Origin: Cyanophora paradoxa
Taxonomy: Eukaryota; Glaucocystophyceae; Cyanophorales; Cyanophoraceae
Assembly: GCA_004431415.1 (NCBI GenBank)
Contig: QPMI01000059.1
Coordinates: 282,819-346,818, forward strand
DNA length: 64,000 nucleotides
Direction of reading: 5' to 3'
Shown here: positions 21,401-34,608 of the stretch, piece by piece
Layout: every line of letters begins with the position of its first letter
Position numbering within the stretch: position 1 is the stretch's first letter
Program-made: the position numbers and the translations under genes
The notes under the pieces: model-generated
What the model was told of the DNA's origin: nothing
The model's database searches: none
The model's input: the letters and a program-made list of their open reading frames with translations, nothing else

Positions 21401-24400
21401 ATATAAAGGGCTTTTATAGGAAGAAGAATAATAGGAAGAATATAGGAGAAATGATACATATGGTGCCCTGAACGGCCTCGGTGGTCGTTCAGGTGCCCGC
21501 CGCCCCGCCCCGCCCCGGCCCCCTCCACTCTCGCCACTTCCATATGAACTCTTTGAGTCTGGGCCGGCTTGCTTTTGGCCCGGACCCCCGTCTCTTATCT
21601 CAAAGCCTCTTTATCCCCCCGCCCTCTTTACCTTCTTCTTTAACGAAACGCCTCCGTACTTCTGAACCCCCGTCCCAGGTCCTCCCCTGCCGGGCGGGCT
21701 TCGCCCCCGTGACTACCGCCGACTCCTACCGCTGCGTACCCTGGTGCCGCAGCAGCCCCCCTGCCCGCCCCTCCGATCCGGTCAGATATGAGGAGGCTCA
21801 TATATGAGGTTCCTCGCGGCAGCGCGAGCGGGACGTTCAACCTGGACGGGGGCCCGTGCCTGCCGTGCCCCCCCGGGGCCTCCTGCCCCGGCCGCGCCAC
21901 GCTCCTCGCCGACACCGGTGCGGCTTCTTTCTAAGCTTTCTAAGGACGGATTCTTAGGCTTCTTAAGGGCGGCTTCTTAAACTTTTTAATTAAGCTGCCG
22001 TCCTTGGGGCGTCGCCACGCTCCTCGCCGACACCGGTGCGAGCGTTAACAGCATCTTTAGCGTTTCTAGAAAGGCTTCTTAAGCTTCTTAATGAAGGCTT
22101 CTTAGGCTTCTTAAGGTCGGCTTCTCGCCGACACCGGTGCGGCTTCTTTCTAAGCTTTCTAAGGACGGATTCTTAAGTTTATAAGTTTTCTAAGGAAGGT
22201 TTCTTAGGCTTCTTAAGGGCGGCTTCTTAAACTTTTCCCGTGCGGCTTCTTTCTAAGCTTCTTTTAAGGGCGGCTTCTTAAGAATCTTAAGCTGCAATCT
22301 TGGGGCGGCGCCGCGCTCCTCGCTGACACCGGTCCGCGGCTTCCCCGCCCGCCCGCCCGCGCGCCGTCCCTCCTCCAGACGGTAGCGTTCTAGATGGGCC
22401 GGGCCGGGCAGAGCGATATCTTCAGATAGAAAGATAGACAGACGGCTCGGGCCTGCCTCTGACCAAACGCCCCGCCCCGCCCCGCCCCGCCCCGCAGGCT
22501 TCTGGCTGAACCCAGAGTCTCTCACGCTGGGCGCCCCCTCCCTCCACCGCTGCCCCAGGCGTGCAAGCGTACCCCCTCCTCCTTCCCTCCTCCCCGTTCC
22601 GACGCGTTTTCGACGCAGGGGTTTCTGCTGCCCGCGCGGCCGCTGCCCCGTCGATGACCAGTGGTGCGCCCCGCGCCCCGCCCCCGCCCCTTCGTTCCTC
22701 GTCGCCTCCTTTACCGTACCCCCCGCCCACACCGCCCGCAGCGCGAGCGCGAGGGAGGGGGTACTCTGCGGCGCCTGCAAGCCGGGGTACTCGGACTGGG
22801 GCGGCGTCTGCGCCCCGGTGCGCCCTCCCCGCACTCGCTTCCCGCCATTTTCCTCCTCTTCTCGTATCTCCGAGAATCTAAGAAGCCTTCTTAAGAAGCT
22901 TTAGAAACCTGTCTTAAGAAGCTCGAGCTGCATCCGTTCTCCTCCTGAGCTGCATCCGCCCTCCTCCTCCTCCTCTTCCTCTTCTTGTAAGCTCGAGAAG
23001 GCCGATTCCCTGACGCCCCTCGTTCGCTCGCAGTGCGCGGCGCCGCAGTACGGTCTCCTCCTTATCCCCGCCGTCGTCGCCGCCCTCATCGTCGGCATCT
23101 TCTGGATAACCAGGTGGGCCCGTACCCCCCCCCCCCCCCCCCCCCCCGTCTCCGTGGGTAGCATCTATATGTAGCTTCTCCATATGCGGTGGCATCTATT
23201 CGTAGCTTTGTATCCGGGTGCTGCACCTGTTCACAGCCTCTTCCTATAAGGCCTAGGGGGGCGGCGGGCCGAACGCCGCCCTAGAGGCGGCCGGCGTTCG
23301 TTCGGGTGAAGCTGCTCTCGTTCTCTTAGAAATATTGGGAAGCTGTGCTTGGACCATCCCGTCCCCCCCCCCCCCCCCGCATATCTATTTTTAGGCACCG
23401 CCCCGCTCACTTCGTTCGCAGCATCGGGCTTCCGACGAGCGGGAAGCTCAAGAGCGTCGTCTTCTTCATCCAGGCCGCCGCCCTCATCATCTCGGTACCG
23501 CTCTTTCCTCGTTTTTTCTCGATCCCGTCTTTCTTTTCTTGTACCCCTTCTGAGGTTTTTCCTCCTGAATCGTAACCCCGTACCCCCCAGGACGTGCAGG
23601 TGGTGGCGAGCCTCAGCTGGGATTCCCTCCTCTCCTCCTCCGTCCTCTGCCCCTTCCAGGTACCCCCTTCCCTCCATCTCCCCCTTGCGCCTAGAATGAA
23701 CTTAGCTTTGGAGATAAGCGAAGGGGCGGCTTAGCCGGCGGAGCCTGAAGAGGAGGGGTACCAGGATCCTAGTCTAGGGGGGCCGCCCGCCCGCTCGTGA
23801 GTCACCCGAACGACGACGTCTGACGGGACGCAACAACTGCTCCAAGAGAGGGCTGGCTGGCCAAGCTAGAGCCTAGCTAGCTAGAGAGGGGTCCCGGCGG
23901 CTCCGCGACGGCTTGTCTAGCCTGGGGGCCCCTAGGCTCCTCTGGGCCTGGCTAGCCTGGCTAGAGAGGGCTGGCTGGGCTAGCTAGAGCCTAGTCTGGG
24001 GATCCCTTCCCCAAAAGGCCCGCGATATCTATATATACCCCAGGCAGGCTCCGATGGGCGCGACAGCTAACGAACGAACGTTAACATACCCCCTCCCTCC
24101 CCCAGATCGAGCCGATCCAGCGGACGCTGCTGGGGTACTGGATCCCAGCCTTCTCCTTCGTCTTCCTCCTCCTCGCCGTCCTCCTCGTCTACGTCGCCGC
24201 CGCCCTCCGCCACCGTGCGCCGTTTTCGTTTTATCAGGAATAGCGAGATTCAAATACCTTCACATAGCGAGAGACTAAAAGATTACAAGAAAACCAAGTA
24301 ACTAGGAAAATAGCGGCTTCCTTTCTTCCTTAGAAGTCGCCGCCGCCCTCCGCCACCGTGAGTCACGGGAAATCAGGATACTCGGATAGATCGTAAGACA

Positions 24401-27400
24401 GATCGTAAGACTGAGCACTCTGCCGCCGTCCTTTCGAACCTACTGTATTGTTCTCTTACGCCGTACCCCCTTTGCAGGCCGCCTCTCCCCCCTCTCCACA
24501 GAGGTCCAGCGGCGCCTCTTCGTCACGGCCGTCCAGATCGGTCAGTAACAGCGACCTCGTACCCCCGCACCTTTTCCCCCGGGCTGACGCCCTCATTTCG
24601 GCTCCCGGCAGCCACATTTGCCTACATCGGTACGCTGGAGTTGGGCTGGGGCCCGCGGAGCTTCCTTTCCTGACGCCCGTATCCCACCCAGCCATTGCGC
24701 GGACTTCGATGAACTTTCTCGACTGCGCCACTGTCGGAAACATGCGCGTACCCCTACCTCGCCCTTGCGCCCCCTTCCCCCCCCGCGCCTCGCTGACCTG
24801 CACCCAGGCGAGTCCTCCGCCGGTCCCCGGCTGTTTCCTGCACCGACGCCTCCTATCGTCGCTGGTACCCCCTTTCCTTTCCGCCCCCTCTTTTTGCGGT
24901 ACCCCCAGTTCTCCTGATACTCTTCCCCCAGGCTCCCCCTCGCCTGGACGATGATCGCGGGCTACGTGATCGCCGTACCCCTTCTCGTCTTCCTCGCCGT
25001 CTTCCGCCTGGTTGTGCGCGTACCCCCCGCGCAGCTTCCCCCCCCCCCCTCCCGCTTCTCTCTCCTCCAGTTCGCCCACAGGCTTCCCCTGCAGAAGAAA
25101 AAGGGTACCAAAGAAATGTATGAAGGCGGCGCGACGCGCCTCACGTGGGGGGTACGTGTCTTCTCCCGCACACACTTCGTTCCCCCGAATCCTTTCGGTA
25201 ACACAGTACCCCTCTCCCAGGTCCTGTACGCCTGCTACCGCCCCAGCTGGAAGTTCTACGAGGTGTTCTTCATGGCCCGAAGAATGTGCGCACCCCTGGA
25301 GCCTAAACGCCCTTTCCCATTCCACGCATCTCGCCGCCGACGCATCGTCATTCCCCCCTTCAGCGTACTCATCGCTATGGACTCTGCGGTACCCCCTTTC
25401 CCTCTTACATTGCGCTTCGCCCTCGAGCTCATGTACCCCTAATGTGCAGTTCGGGAACGACGACAATGGGCGGGCGCTTGGGATGTTCTTTGCATGTTCG
25501 CTGTGCGTACCCCGGCCCCGCCCTGGCCCCCGCCCCCGCCCCCGAGACCGAGCGTCCGGGCGTGGTACAGTTTCATCGCGGTCCACGAGGCGTGCCAGCC
25601 CTTCCTGAGCCGCCTCGACAACGCCATCGAGGTCTGTACCCTCCAGGCTTTTTTTCCTGCGCCTCTCGTCTTCGGGCCGTTTCCGAGCCCGCTGTACCCA
25701 CCTCAGACGCTCTTCCTGCAAGTGCTCCTCCTCACGGCCGCCCTCGAGGCGAGTGTACAACCTGTCTCGTTTCGTGTACCCCTCCGTTGACATGACCCCA
25801 GATCGCCGCGACCGCCGCCTTCGTACCCCCAAGCTGTCCGTCCTGCGCTTCCTGTCTTGTATCGTGTACCCGTTCCTCTGCCCCTTACAGTCCCCGACAG
25901 ATTCGATCCGGGGGATTCAGTACGGAATGAACGCACTCGCCCTCCTCGTCGGTTCGCGGACGTACCCTACCCCCCCGCCTCCATCCCCCGGTATCCGATG
26001 GATCCCGTACCCCCAGGCCTGCTCCTCATCGTGCTGTTCTTCGCTCGCTACGTTCGGGCGTTGTACGGGCGTACGGGGGCCTTCAGCGTTCTCGCGCTCT
26101 TCCGGGGTACCCCGGCGACCGTGGGGTACGGCTCGGTGCCTCTTAGGTCCCCCGCCCGGGGCTCGGTGCCTCTTAGGTCCTCGGCCCGGGAGGAGGGCAC
26201 CGACGCTTTCGAGCTCCGCCCCGCCGCGACGGTACCCCTCCCCTCCTGTACCCCTCCCCCCGCATTGCCCCGCCTTCACGGAACTAAGATTGGCGGTCAG
26301 ATTGCCGTCGGCCCGCGGGCGCCCACTCCGGATCGCGAGGCGGGATCGGATCGTGATGAGGGGGGGTACGCGGACCCCGAGGGGGCGGAGGATACCCGTC
26401 CCCCGGAGTCGGCGAGACCCTCGCTATTCGTGGACCCCGTCACGGGGGGTACGCGCTGGGAGCCGCGGGGCTCCGAGGAGGTGCCTGCCCTCTCCGCCTT
26501 TCCCGGTGCGCAGTACCCCCCTCGCCCTCCTCCTCCCCCCCCCTCTTGAGATCTGACTCCGCGGCAGAGCCGGCGCCGCTTCCAGTGTCCCGAAGGTCCA
26601 GCGGGGCCCCCCGGAGGCGGAGCGCGGGGGCAGAGCCCGCCGAAATCGACGCCGAGGGGCAGGGGCAGAGGCACGCCGCTCGCATAAAGTCGCCTCTATG
26701 TACCCCCGTTAACATCGAGCTCTCCTCCCTCTCTTTCATTTTCGTGCCCCTGTACCCCCGCTGACCCGGCTTGCAGGCGCCACACCGTCTCGGGATTGGA
26801 GGAGGGCGCTCCTACCCCCACCCGGAGCCGATCTCTACCCCCCCAGACGCCGGCACTCAGCATCCAGGACCTGAGCGTCGGCGTACCCTCCAGGATGGGG
26901 CTCCGCCCCACGCCCAGAGGGGTACGGGATCAGCCCCACTTCCCCTTCTTCCGCTCCCTCTGGCAGGTGAGCGCGGTTGCCGCAGCACACACTCCGCCCC
27001 TCCCCATTCTCGCCCCTCCCCTCCCCCCTTCTCCGAGACTCCTCTACCCTTCTACCTTTTACCTTCTCTGAATTCTTTCCACCTACCCCCCTCCCCCCCC
27101 CTTTCCGAGACTCCTCTACCCTTCTACCCATCCTGAACTCCTGTACCCCCAGATGCTGGAGCCGCAGCATCAGCTGGGACAAGCAGCCGCGTCCCTGGAT
27201 CACTCGGCGTCCTCGCGGGCCCTGCTGCTGGGGGGCAGCGCCGCCTCGGAGTCCGGCTCAAACGAGGTGCTTATCATCTTTCTTTCTTTCTTTCTCTAAG
27301 ATCGAGCTCCTGATTAACCTCGCGTCTTGTTCCTTTTAATCTTCTTTGAGGTCCAGCTCGTGGCTGACCTCGCATCTCGCTTCCTTGCGGCAGGAGGGCG

Positions 27401-28002
27401 AGTCTCCGCTCCTGAGGACGCGCGGGTCCCTCCCGGGCGCGGCCGCTGCCGCGGCCGGCGCTGCCGGGGCGAGCTCAAGCGCGGGCGCGAGCGCCGGCGC
27501 GAGCCGCCACGGGGCGGACGCCCCGCGTACCCCCGTCGTCTCCGGAACGCGAACCCCCTCGTACGGCCGCTTCCGAGTCTTCCCGGCGACCGATCCGGAA
27601 TCGCCCCCGGGCCCCCGCCCGGCCTCCGCGGGGGGTACGGGCGCGCCCGCCGACGCCGGGGCACCCCTGGAGCCAAACCTGAGGATCAACCCCCGGGTCC
27701 CCACCGTCCTCGTACCCCTGCGGATCCCCTCCCTGGAGGACGTGGGCGACCCTTCGCCGCCCTCGGAGCCTGTACCCGGGCCCGCCGAAGGGGGGCCGGG
27801 GGGAGAAGGCGGCCTCACGAACCTGGCGAAGCCTGTAGCCCCCTATCGCCTCGGGCCCCTTGGGGGGGCGCCTCAGCCCCCGGCGCTCGCGCTGACCTCT
27901 GGCCCTGCGCCGCCGACGCCGACGGCGGCCGCGGGTTCGGGTCTCCAGGAAACCTTTTCGCTGACATACTGGTCCCGGGCTGGTGCCGGCGCCCCGCCGT
28001 AG
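15437..28002 (+). CDS. giant Pmp-like beta-helix surface protein with Cys-rich stalk, membrane domain and disordered tail
   Basis: At least 50 exons. Exon 1 (15437-15614) encodes basic residues and a signal peptide (WSWPWSLIGLGLLAFLGT). From exon 2 (15683-15834; AAADGDTIKLAPGTYLE) to about 19630 comes a pectin-lyase-like right-handed beta-helix, usually one coil per exon, with repeats such as NCTSAYGGGGFYLA and ESRIEGNAAAANGGGF. Exons near 20226-20300 and 20882-20951 look like a following beta domain. Cys-rich exons at 21679-22818 (CLPCPPGASCPG, LCGACKPGYSDWGGVC) form a GCC2/GCC3-like stalk. Hydrophobic segments start at 23070 (LLLIPAVVAALIVGIFWI) and recur to about 26070 (GLLLIVLFFARYV). The rest is a Pro/Ser/Ala/Gly-rich tail to the TAG at 28002. 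The arrangement resembles Pmp-repeat membrane proteins of algae and oomycetes. Adhesion or cell-surface sensing is an inference. Exons around 16780-16850 and 25290-25450 are uncertain. Confidence 0.82.
20072..20127. repeat. (CTC)n microsatellite
   Basis: About 18 perfect CTC/TCC units in a long intron of the beta-helix gene; a second, shorter tract of the same unit occurs at 20191-20216. Both are pyrimidine on the coding strand. Confidence 0.95.
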
Positions 28003-28717
28003 AAAGGCGAGAAAGACGCTGCAAGGTAGCTGCAATTAAATAATGCGGATTGCGTATAGACTGGTGTAGTTAAGTATGAGATCAATTGCCGTGTACGTAT
28101 TTGCGCACATCATGGCATGCACATGGTGCTGTCTGTTATGCTGCATTCGTATGCGTGTTTACTTTTCCCATGCAATTTCTCGCTTCAAGTAAACCCACAT
28201 CTGATCTTTGCGCTGGACGTATACGTAGATCTAGACCCATCGTCGCCATCATTATATATCGCCGGTCGCGTGGGGCATCGCCGGTCGCGGAGGGCACGGG
28301 CCGGGGGGGTTGGCGCTGGCCTGGCGGGCCCGGCCCGGCCCTGGCCCCGGCCCGGGCGCCCGGCCCGCCCGCGGCCTGCCGCCGATTATGCATGCCATGA
28401 TGATCAGCTCATGATCAGCGGCTCAGCGGCTGCAGCTGCCGCAGTGCAGAGGCCCGCGATCGCGAATCGCGATGTGAATTCGAAGGCAATTTTGCGGGGG
28501 ACGCGAGGGGCTCGATCGTCACGATCTATCGATACTATGCATATGATACATCCGCATCTGCACGCGAGCGGATCTGGAACTCGCGATCGGCTAAGGGGGA
28601 TACGGCTTTGCTTAAAAAAAGAATTTCGGTCGAAATCAAGAGCCCGCGTATATAAGTAGTACGTACCGGCGTTGACCGAGTTTCTTTGACGCCCTCGTCC
28701 TTCGAGGGCAGCGGATC
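28003..28717. other. intergenic between tandem plus-strand genes
   Basis: About 0.7 kb. It contains AT-richer DNA at 28020-28260, a GC-rich patch at 28265-28385, and a CATGATCA word near 28410. I see no gene. The promoter of the MYND gene should lie here, but I recognise no core element. Confidence 0.45.
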
Positions 28718-31700
28718 ATGGCTTCCAACTTCGACGCGCGCGCGTGGCATCGGAACGCGCTCGAAGAGCGCGCCACCAAGCTTAAGTTCGAGGTGCGCAT
28801 GCGCGCGCGCGCTCCGATCCGGTCATATGCGGCGGGGAATTCGAAGCACGCGTACGATCTCCGGTCATTTGAAGCAAAATGCGCAGAATGCGCCGGCGGC
28901 GGCCGCGGGGCACCTTCGCGTTGAATTCACCTACGTATACGACCATGCAGCGGGACTGGGCCCGTCGCGAAGCGAATCGGCTTCGTTCGGGCCACTGAAG
29001 TCGCTCGCCGGTCTGGACGAGATCTCGCTCGCCGATCTCAGTTTGGGGGTCGGGAAGGTCATCGAGAACGCTTATGTCGTCGGCTCGCTCGTGGAGCAGC
29101 CCTTCAAGGCCGTGTCGGTCAACAGCGTATTGGAGGACGACGTCGAAGTCGACGGAACAGCTGTGCGGATCTGTTTCTACAATTGCGGGCAGGCTGCAAT
29201 CGCTCGGCTGCGATCGGCGGGCAGCAGCAGTTTTTTGACGGAGGAGGACGCTCTCCTGCAGCTTTTCGCCCCTGGAACTCAGCTGTGCATTCGGCGGCCC
29301 TTCTTCAAAGTCGCTGCGGATGGACACCACGCCCTGCGCGTAGACCGGCCCGAGGACGTTATCTTCATCTCCCCTGGGGATCGCGAGCGCATCCCCAGAA
29401 GGCCCCGGCGGCGGCCCGCACCCACGTCTGCAGCGAGCTCCGCGGCCACGGCCGCAGCTTTCGATGTCGACCCGAGCGACCCTGCCAGCGCTGCGGAGCT
29501 CAACGAGCGAGGGCGCACGGCATACCTCGAGGAGAAATACGTCGTGGCCGCGCGCTGGTACAAGCTGGCAGCTTCCAGGGCCTCGGAATCGCGCGACAAA
29601 GCCAAGTATCTTAGTAACAGGTGCGTTTTATCTGTATCTTTCCATCTAAATATCAATCTATAGCTAGCGCTAAAACAAGGCAGGCCGCCCTCTAGATGCG
29701 GGCAGCTGCAGCCGCTGAGCTGCGCGTATATATCTAAATATCAAGCTAGCGCGTAGATGCGGGCAGTTGCAGCTGCGCATGCATATGCAGGCCAGGGACC
29801 TCAATCGAGATTCAAAGCTCAGCATTCCTCTCCGAGGCTAGGCAATCGTGTCTCAAATTTACGATGATGACATTCGCGTTTGCAATTTATTCAACGCATG
29901 CGCATGCGCATGCGCATGAATTGCAATATTTAGTTCCGAGTTCTAAATTCACGCATGCATTTAGTTCTAAATTCACGTATGCACTCATAATTATATAATT
30001 GCGTCGCCAGGGCGCAATCCCTTATGCGGCTCCAAGCGTTTGAAGAGGCCTACAATGCCGCATGCAAAGCAGTCGCTGCTGACTCTTCCTGGACTCGCGC
30101 CATCATTCGCCAGGGTGAGCATGCATTTGTCCAGGTTATTTGCGGTTGCAGGGGCGGAATTTGATCTAGGCCAGGTGATGCACTGTGCGCCCTGGGACGC
30201 TACGCGGATGCCGAGGAGCAGTACCGGAAATGCAAGAAGAGGCAGCTGCAGCTGTCTGAAGTGGAGAGTGGCGAATTGGAGAAGGGACTTGAGAGGTGCC
30301 TCGCCGCAGTTGCCCGGTCGGTGCGTGCACGTGCTTGATCATGATCATGAGCTTAACTTCCCTTCCGTATTTTCGGAAATACTTATATATGTTTGCAGCG
30401 TTGGTGCAAAGATGGAGAGCAGTCATTCGAGAATCTGATGGCGGCTCAGGTACAAGAGTTTCAGACTTCCCCCGAGAAGCAAGCCGAAATGATCAGGTCC
30501 GCGATCCGCGATTGTACGTCATGATCATTGCATGTTCATTAATATCAACATCATGCAACTCTCAAATGCAATTAGGGCTGTGAACGAAGCGATGAATTCG
30601 AAGAACCCCTCCACAAAAAGGATGTTTGGACTTTATCTGAAACATTTCGCAAGCCTACAGGAGGCTAATTTCTTGCTGAACGGCTCACATGGACGGCCGA
30701 GAGACCCTCGGAAAGCCGCGAAGCTGTATCGGGAGGCCGCAGAGGCCGGAGTGCCTCAAGGCGCATACCAGCTCGCAGTCATTCTTTCAGGTGAACACGA
30801 GGGCTGCGGCGTACCAGCCGATCATGCGGAAGTTGGCAGGCTTTTGGAGGTCAAACTCAATTTCAGCAATTCCAATCTCAGTAGTTGACTAGTCTCGATT
30901 CGTTCGGCAGAAAGCAGCTGGCTGTGACCCCTGGCTGGCGAAGCCGGTGCTTTATCAGATTGGCGTCGTGGAGTCATGGCACGCCCTCGGCGTTCGCTAC
31001 CGCGACGGGATGGGTTGCCCCGTCGATCTGGAGAAGTCCTTCGCCTGGTTTCGAAAGAGCGCTGAATCCGGTACCTATTAAATATTATATATTCCAGATT
31101 TGTTTTTAGATCGTGAGATTCAATTTTGCGTACGAATAGGCCTTCCTTCTCCAGTGGTGACTCAGTCAAAAGTCGAGATGGGCAACGCTTTTGGTTACGG
31201 CCGGGGAGTTGCGGCCGATCTCGAGACGGCAAGGGTGTGGTGAGTGGAATTCAGCCTGTACGCGCATCATGATCACTAGCTATAGCCTAGCAGTTCCGGA
31301 TCCACCTCTAATCATTCTCGATCGCGAGCAGGTTTGAAAGGGCAGCCTCGGATGGATATGCGCCAGGACAGTATGAGCTTGCTCGTATGCTTCTAATGGG
31401 CCTCGGAGGCCCGTGCGATTATGTGGAAGCCAGGTAAGCTCGATCGCGATTCGATATTCAATTGCAACTTTGCGCGTTACAGCTAAGCTTGCAATTGGCA
31501 TCCGTTAACGTTCGAACAGGCGCTTGTTCCGAAAAGCAGCCACGCAGGGGCACAACAAGGCTGCAGAAGCGCTCGCAACAATGCAGAGCGACTCTTTTGA
31601 AGCTTTCGATGTCCGTCTGGAAGCAGCGAAAGCGCTGACAGCGTCGGCGGAAATGATGTTTGCCGTCGCTTTGAGCTACTTGGTACGCCTTAATATTAAT

Positions 31701-33787
31701 ATAGATTCTTCTAGTTTTGAAACTTGCAGTTGATCTCGAATGCATTTTCTGACTTCTTATCCGAACAGAATGGCACAGATGGCGCACCTGTGAACAAGAA
31801 TGAAGCGCGAAGCTGGTTCAAAAAGGTGTCGTACTGATCATGAGCGGATATTATTGAGAATATGTATGCATATGGCCATGGCTTGAACGCTGAGATAAAA
31901 CCCTATGACAGGCGGCAAACAATGGATTCGCACCCGCTCAACTCAATCTCTCTGTCTGTTTTTCCGAGGGCATTGGGGGACCAGCAAGCGACGACGCAGC
32001 GTTCTTTTGGATGCAGAAGGCGGCAGAGCAACGTGTGTATTTACAAAACCGTGAAAGAGTTCATAGGAAGTATAATTACATGCATTTATATACGTGTGCA
32101 GAGTTTCCGGAGGCGGAGTTCCGCTTGGCGCAGATGCTTTTCCGCGGCACTGGTTGCGAAAAGGTGCACAATTAATATTAAAATAAAAGCTGTGATTTTA
32201 TATGCGGCGTTGTAGATTTAGACTCTCGCAGGATCGAAAGAAAGCCTCTATCTGGGCCAAGCGGGCCGCAAAGCACGGATGCAAGGACGCCGAATCCTTC
32301 ACAGAACCCGATTCGTTCGATGACGTCGAGGTTATGATTAAGCGCTTGGAAGCTTTCGAAATCGAAAGTCCTCCCCCAGCGGGAATGTCAATGCAAGCCT
32401 GCATGCTCAGGTTGGTTGTTCAATAATTATAAATTTAAACAATAATCAAAGCCTCCTACTCCTCGATATTCATTCGTGTCGGCAGAATGGCTGCCGCTCA
32501 ATGCAAAGACGAGCAACAGCGAAGCAAGGTGGAGAGTTTGGCAGAGTTGATAGAGCGATCCAACCAGCGTCGCGAGCACGGCTACTCTCCGCTCAATGTA
32601 AACGTCTATACAACGCCCGAAACGCCGTTTTCTATCCAGTACCTGGAGGCGCTGGCAGCTTCCGGCTCCGAGACGGCGCGCCAGCTCCTCATCCCTCGGC
32701 GCTTGTGGGAGGAGGGCGTGGCAATGCTTCGCGAGTCCCCGCTTCAAGCCCTTGAGAAGATAGCCAGCGCGCACCAGATGGAGGGCCTTGTTTGCGAGCG
32801 CTCTCCCCAGCTGCACGATTTTCTCGACGTGAGCGTAGACAGGTCTAGATCTCACAAATTAATCAATGGCTTAATTTCGTGCGCCAGATGGTTCTCAAGG
32901 TGATCCTGGATCATTACCCCGAAAATGTGCCCGCCCTCTATTTGAAGGGCCTCTTCGAGGCGTCCAAGCGAAATTTCGTGCGTAGCGCGATCAATTTAAT
33001 TCTCTCCAATTGAATTATTCAAAACTCTGACGTCCAAATTCGTGATCAGGAGTTCGGCCTCTCCATGATTGATCGTGCTATTCGACTTCGCCCCAATGAT
33101 CCCGGCCTGCTCGCTTCTCGTGCCAACGTGAGCTGCATGGGGCCTGGAGACAGGGGGATGGAGGAGGGGGCGGACTTCTTCACCCGGGCAATCTCGCTTG
33201 TCGACTTCGGATCCGCGGCCGGAGCCTGCAACTCCGGATCCGGATCCGGCTGGTGTTGGGCAGACCTTTTCCACCAGCGCGGGAAATGCAACTGCGATCG
33301 CAACGCCCGCGCCGCTATTTCCGACTTCCTCAAGTACATCGAACTCGCGGCCCCCGATGCTCGGCACGTTGCAGAGGCGCACTACTATCTTTTCTCCCAG
33401 TACGCTCTAGAGCTGGGCGACAAGGACTCGGCCCTGCACCACTTCGACCTCGCCAAGCTGGCCGAGAAACAGCGGCTCTCGGTCTTCAAAGGAGAGATGT
33501 CGGAGGTGCAGAGCATCGCAGAGCACATGGCTCCACAGCTTCGCACGCGGAAGGGCGCAGCAATGCTGGAATCGATGACGCGGAAGCACGCAGCAGCTGC
33601 TCGCGGGCGGAAGTCGACCGGTTCTACAACTGCCGCGCCCCGCACCTGCGACGCGTGTGGGAAGCCGGAGGCCGATCGCAAGGAATCGCCGCTCCTCCGG
33701 TGCACGCAGTGCAAGCAGCGGCACTACTGCGACAAGGAGTGTCAGCGCGCAGACTGGAAGACGCACAAGCGCGATTGCAAGCCCTAA
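28718..33787 (+). CDS. TPR and Sel1-repeat protein with C-terminal MYND zinc finger
   Basis: About 17 exons, roughly 1,180 residues. Exon 1 (MASNFDARAWHRNALEERAT) runs from the ATG at 28718 to a GTGCG donor. Exon 2 has a domain with PFFKVAADGHHALRVDRPED, a block I associate with some TPR/MYND proteins, then TPR units (ERGRTAYLEEKYVVAARWYK; LMRLQAFEEAYNAACKAV). From about 30573 to 32410 come Sel1-like repeats, for example PRKAAKLYREAAEAGVPQGA and LEKSFAWFRKSAESG. A further TPR-like unit sits at about 33050-33130. The C-terminus (33646-33780) is a complete MYND finger with spacing CDACGK, CTQCK, CDKEC and HKRDC. There is no SET domain. Probable role: protein-interaction scaffold. Its introns are AT-richer and largely lack the poly-C tracts of its neighbours. 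Confidence 0.85.
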
Positions 33788-34608
33788 AGTTAATCTATAG
33801 CTACTATCCGCTTCTAAGCTTGTATCCGCTTTCTATGATTTCGAATATTCATAATCAATTGCAAGTCGATGTCGAATTCATGATCATCGATTGTATATCG
33901 ATCGCGATCATCATGGCATATGCATGCATGATCGATATCATCAAATATTGAAATCCGGCGCCGGCCGCCGGGGTGAGGGCGCCGGCGGCGGGCGGAAATT
34001 AATTCAAAGCTTTCAAGGGCTCATGATCAGCGCGGCTGAAAAGAATTCGAACTGCCATCCGGATCCGAACTAAGGACTCCGGGATCCACGAAATGACCGT
34101 CGACTTTGACGGTCGACGTCGAATATCGCATTAAGCTGCCGAACATGCATAGCATGATCATGAACGCAGGCATACACATGTCCCGGATCCGGAGTCCACC
34201 GCAGCTGCAGGTGCTCTCGCGCACGTACGCGTGTGCTCAGCGGCTCTGCTGCGCTGCGCAGGATGAGCTGTCGCTGCTGCTCATGTGCGACGGCGACGCG
34301 GCAAAGCTGTGCGGGCCGCGGCCGCCGGGCTGCGCGGCAAAAAACGTTAACGGGCCGCGCGCGCGGAGTCGACGCGAAAGCGTACGCGTATACGTACGCG
34401 TACGCGACAGCAGGCACGACGCAGCTGCTGCGCCGCCCGCATCTGCTGCGCATGCGCATGCAGGCCCGGCACGCACTCAGCCGCCTGGCTGCCGCCAGCA
34501 CTAGGGGGTACACGCTTCGACAGAAAAAAAGAGCACAGAATCCAGCTGCAGAGCCGGCGATCAGCGATCGGCCGGCATCAGCGAGGCAGCGGCATCTCTT
34601 AGGAAGCA
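33788..34608. other. intergenic
   Basis: About 0.8 kb with AT-rich palindromic words (several CATGATCA/TGATCATG copies at 33879-34160), then a GC-rich section before the ATG at 34609. No exon could be supported. Confidence 0.45.
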
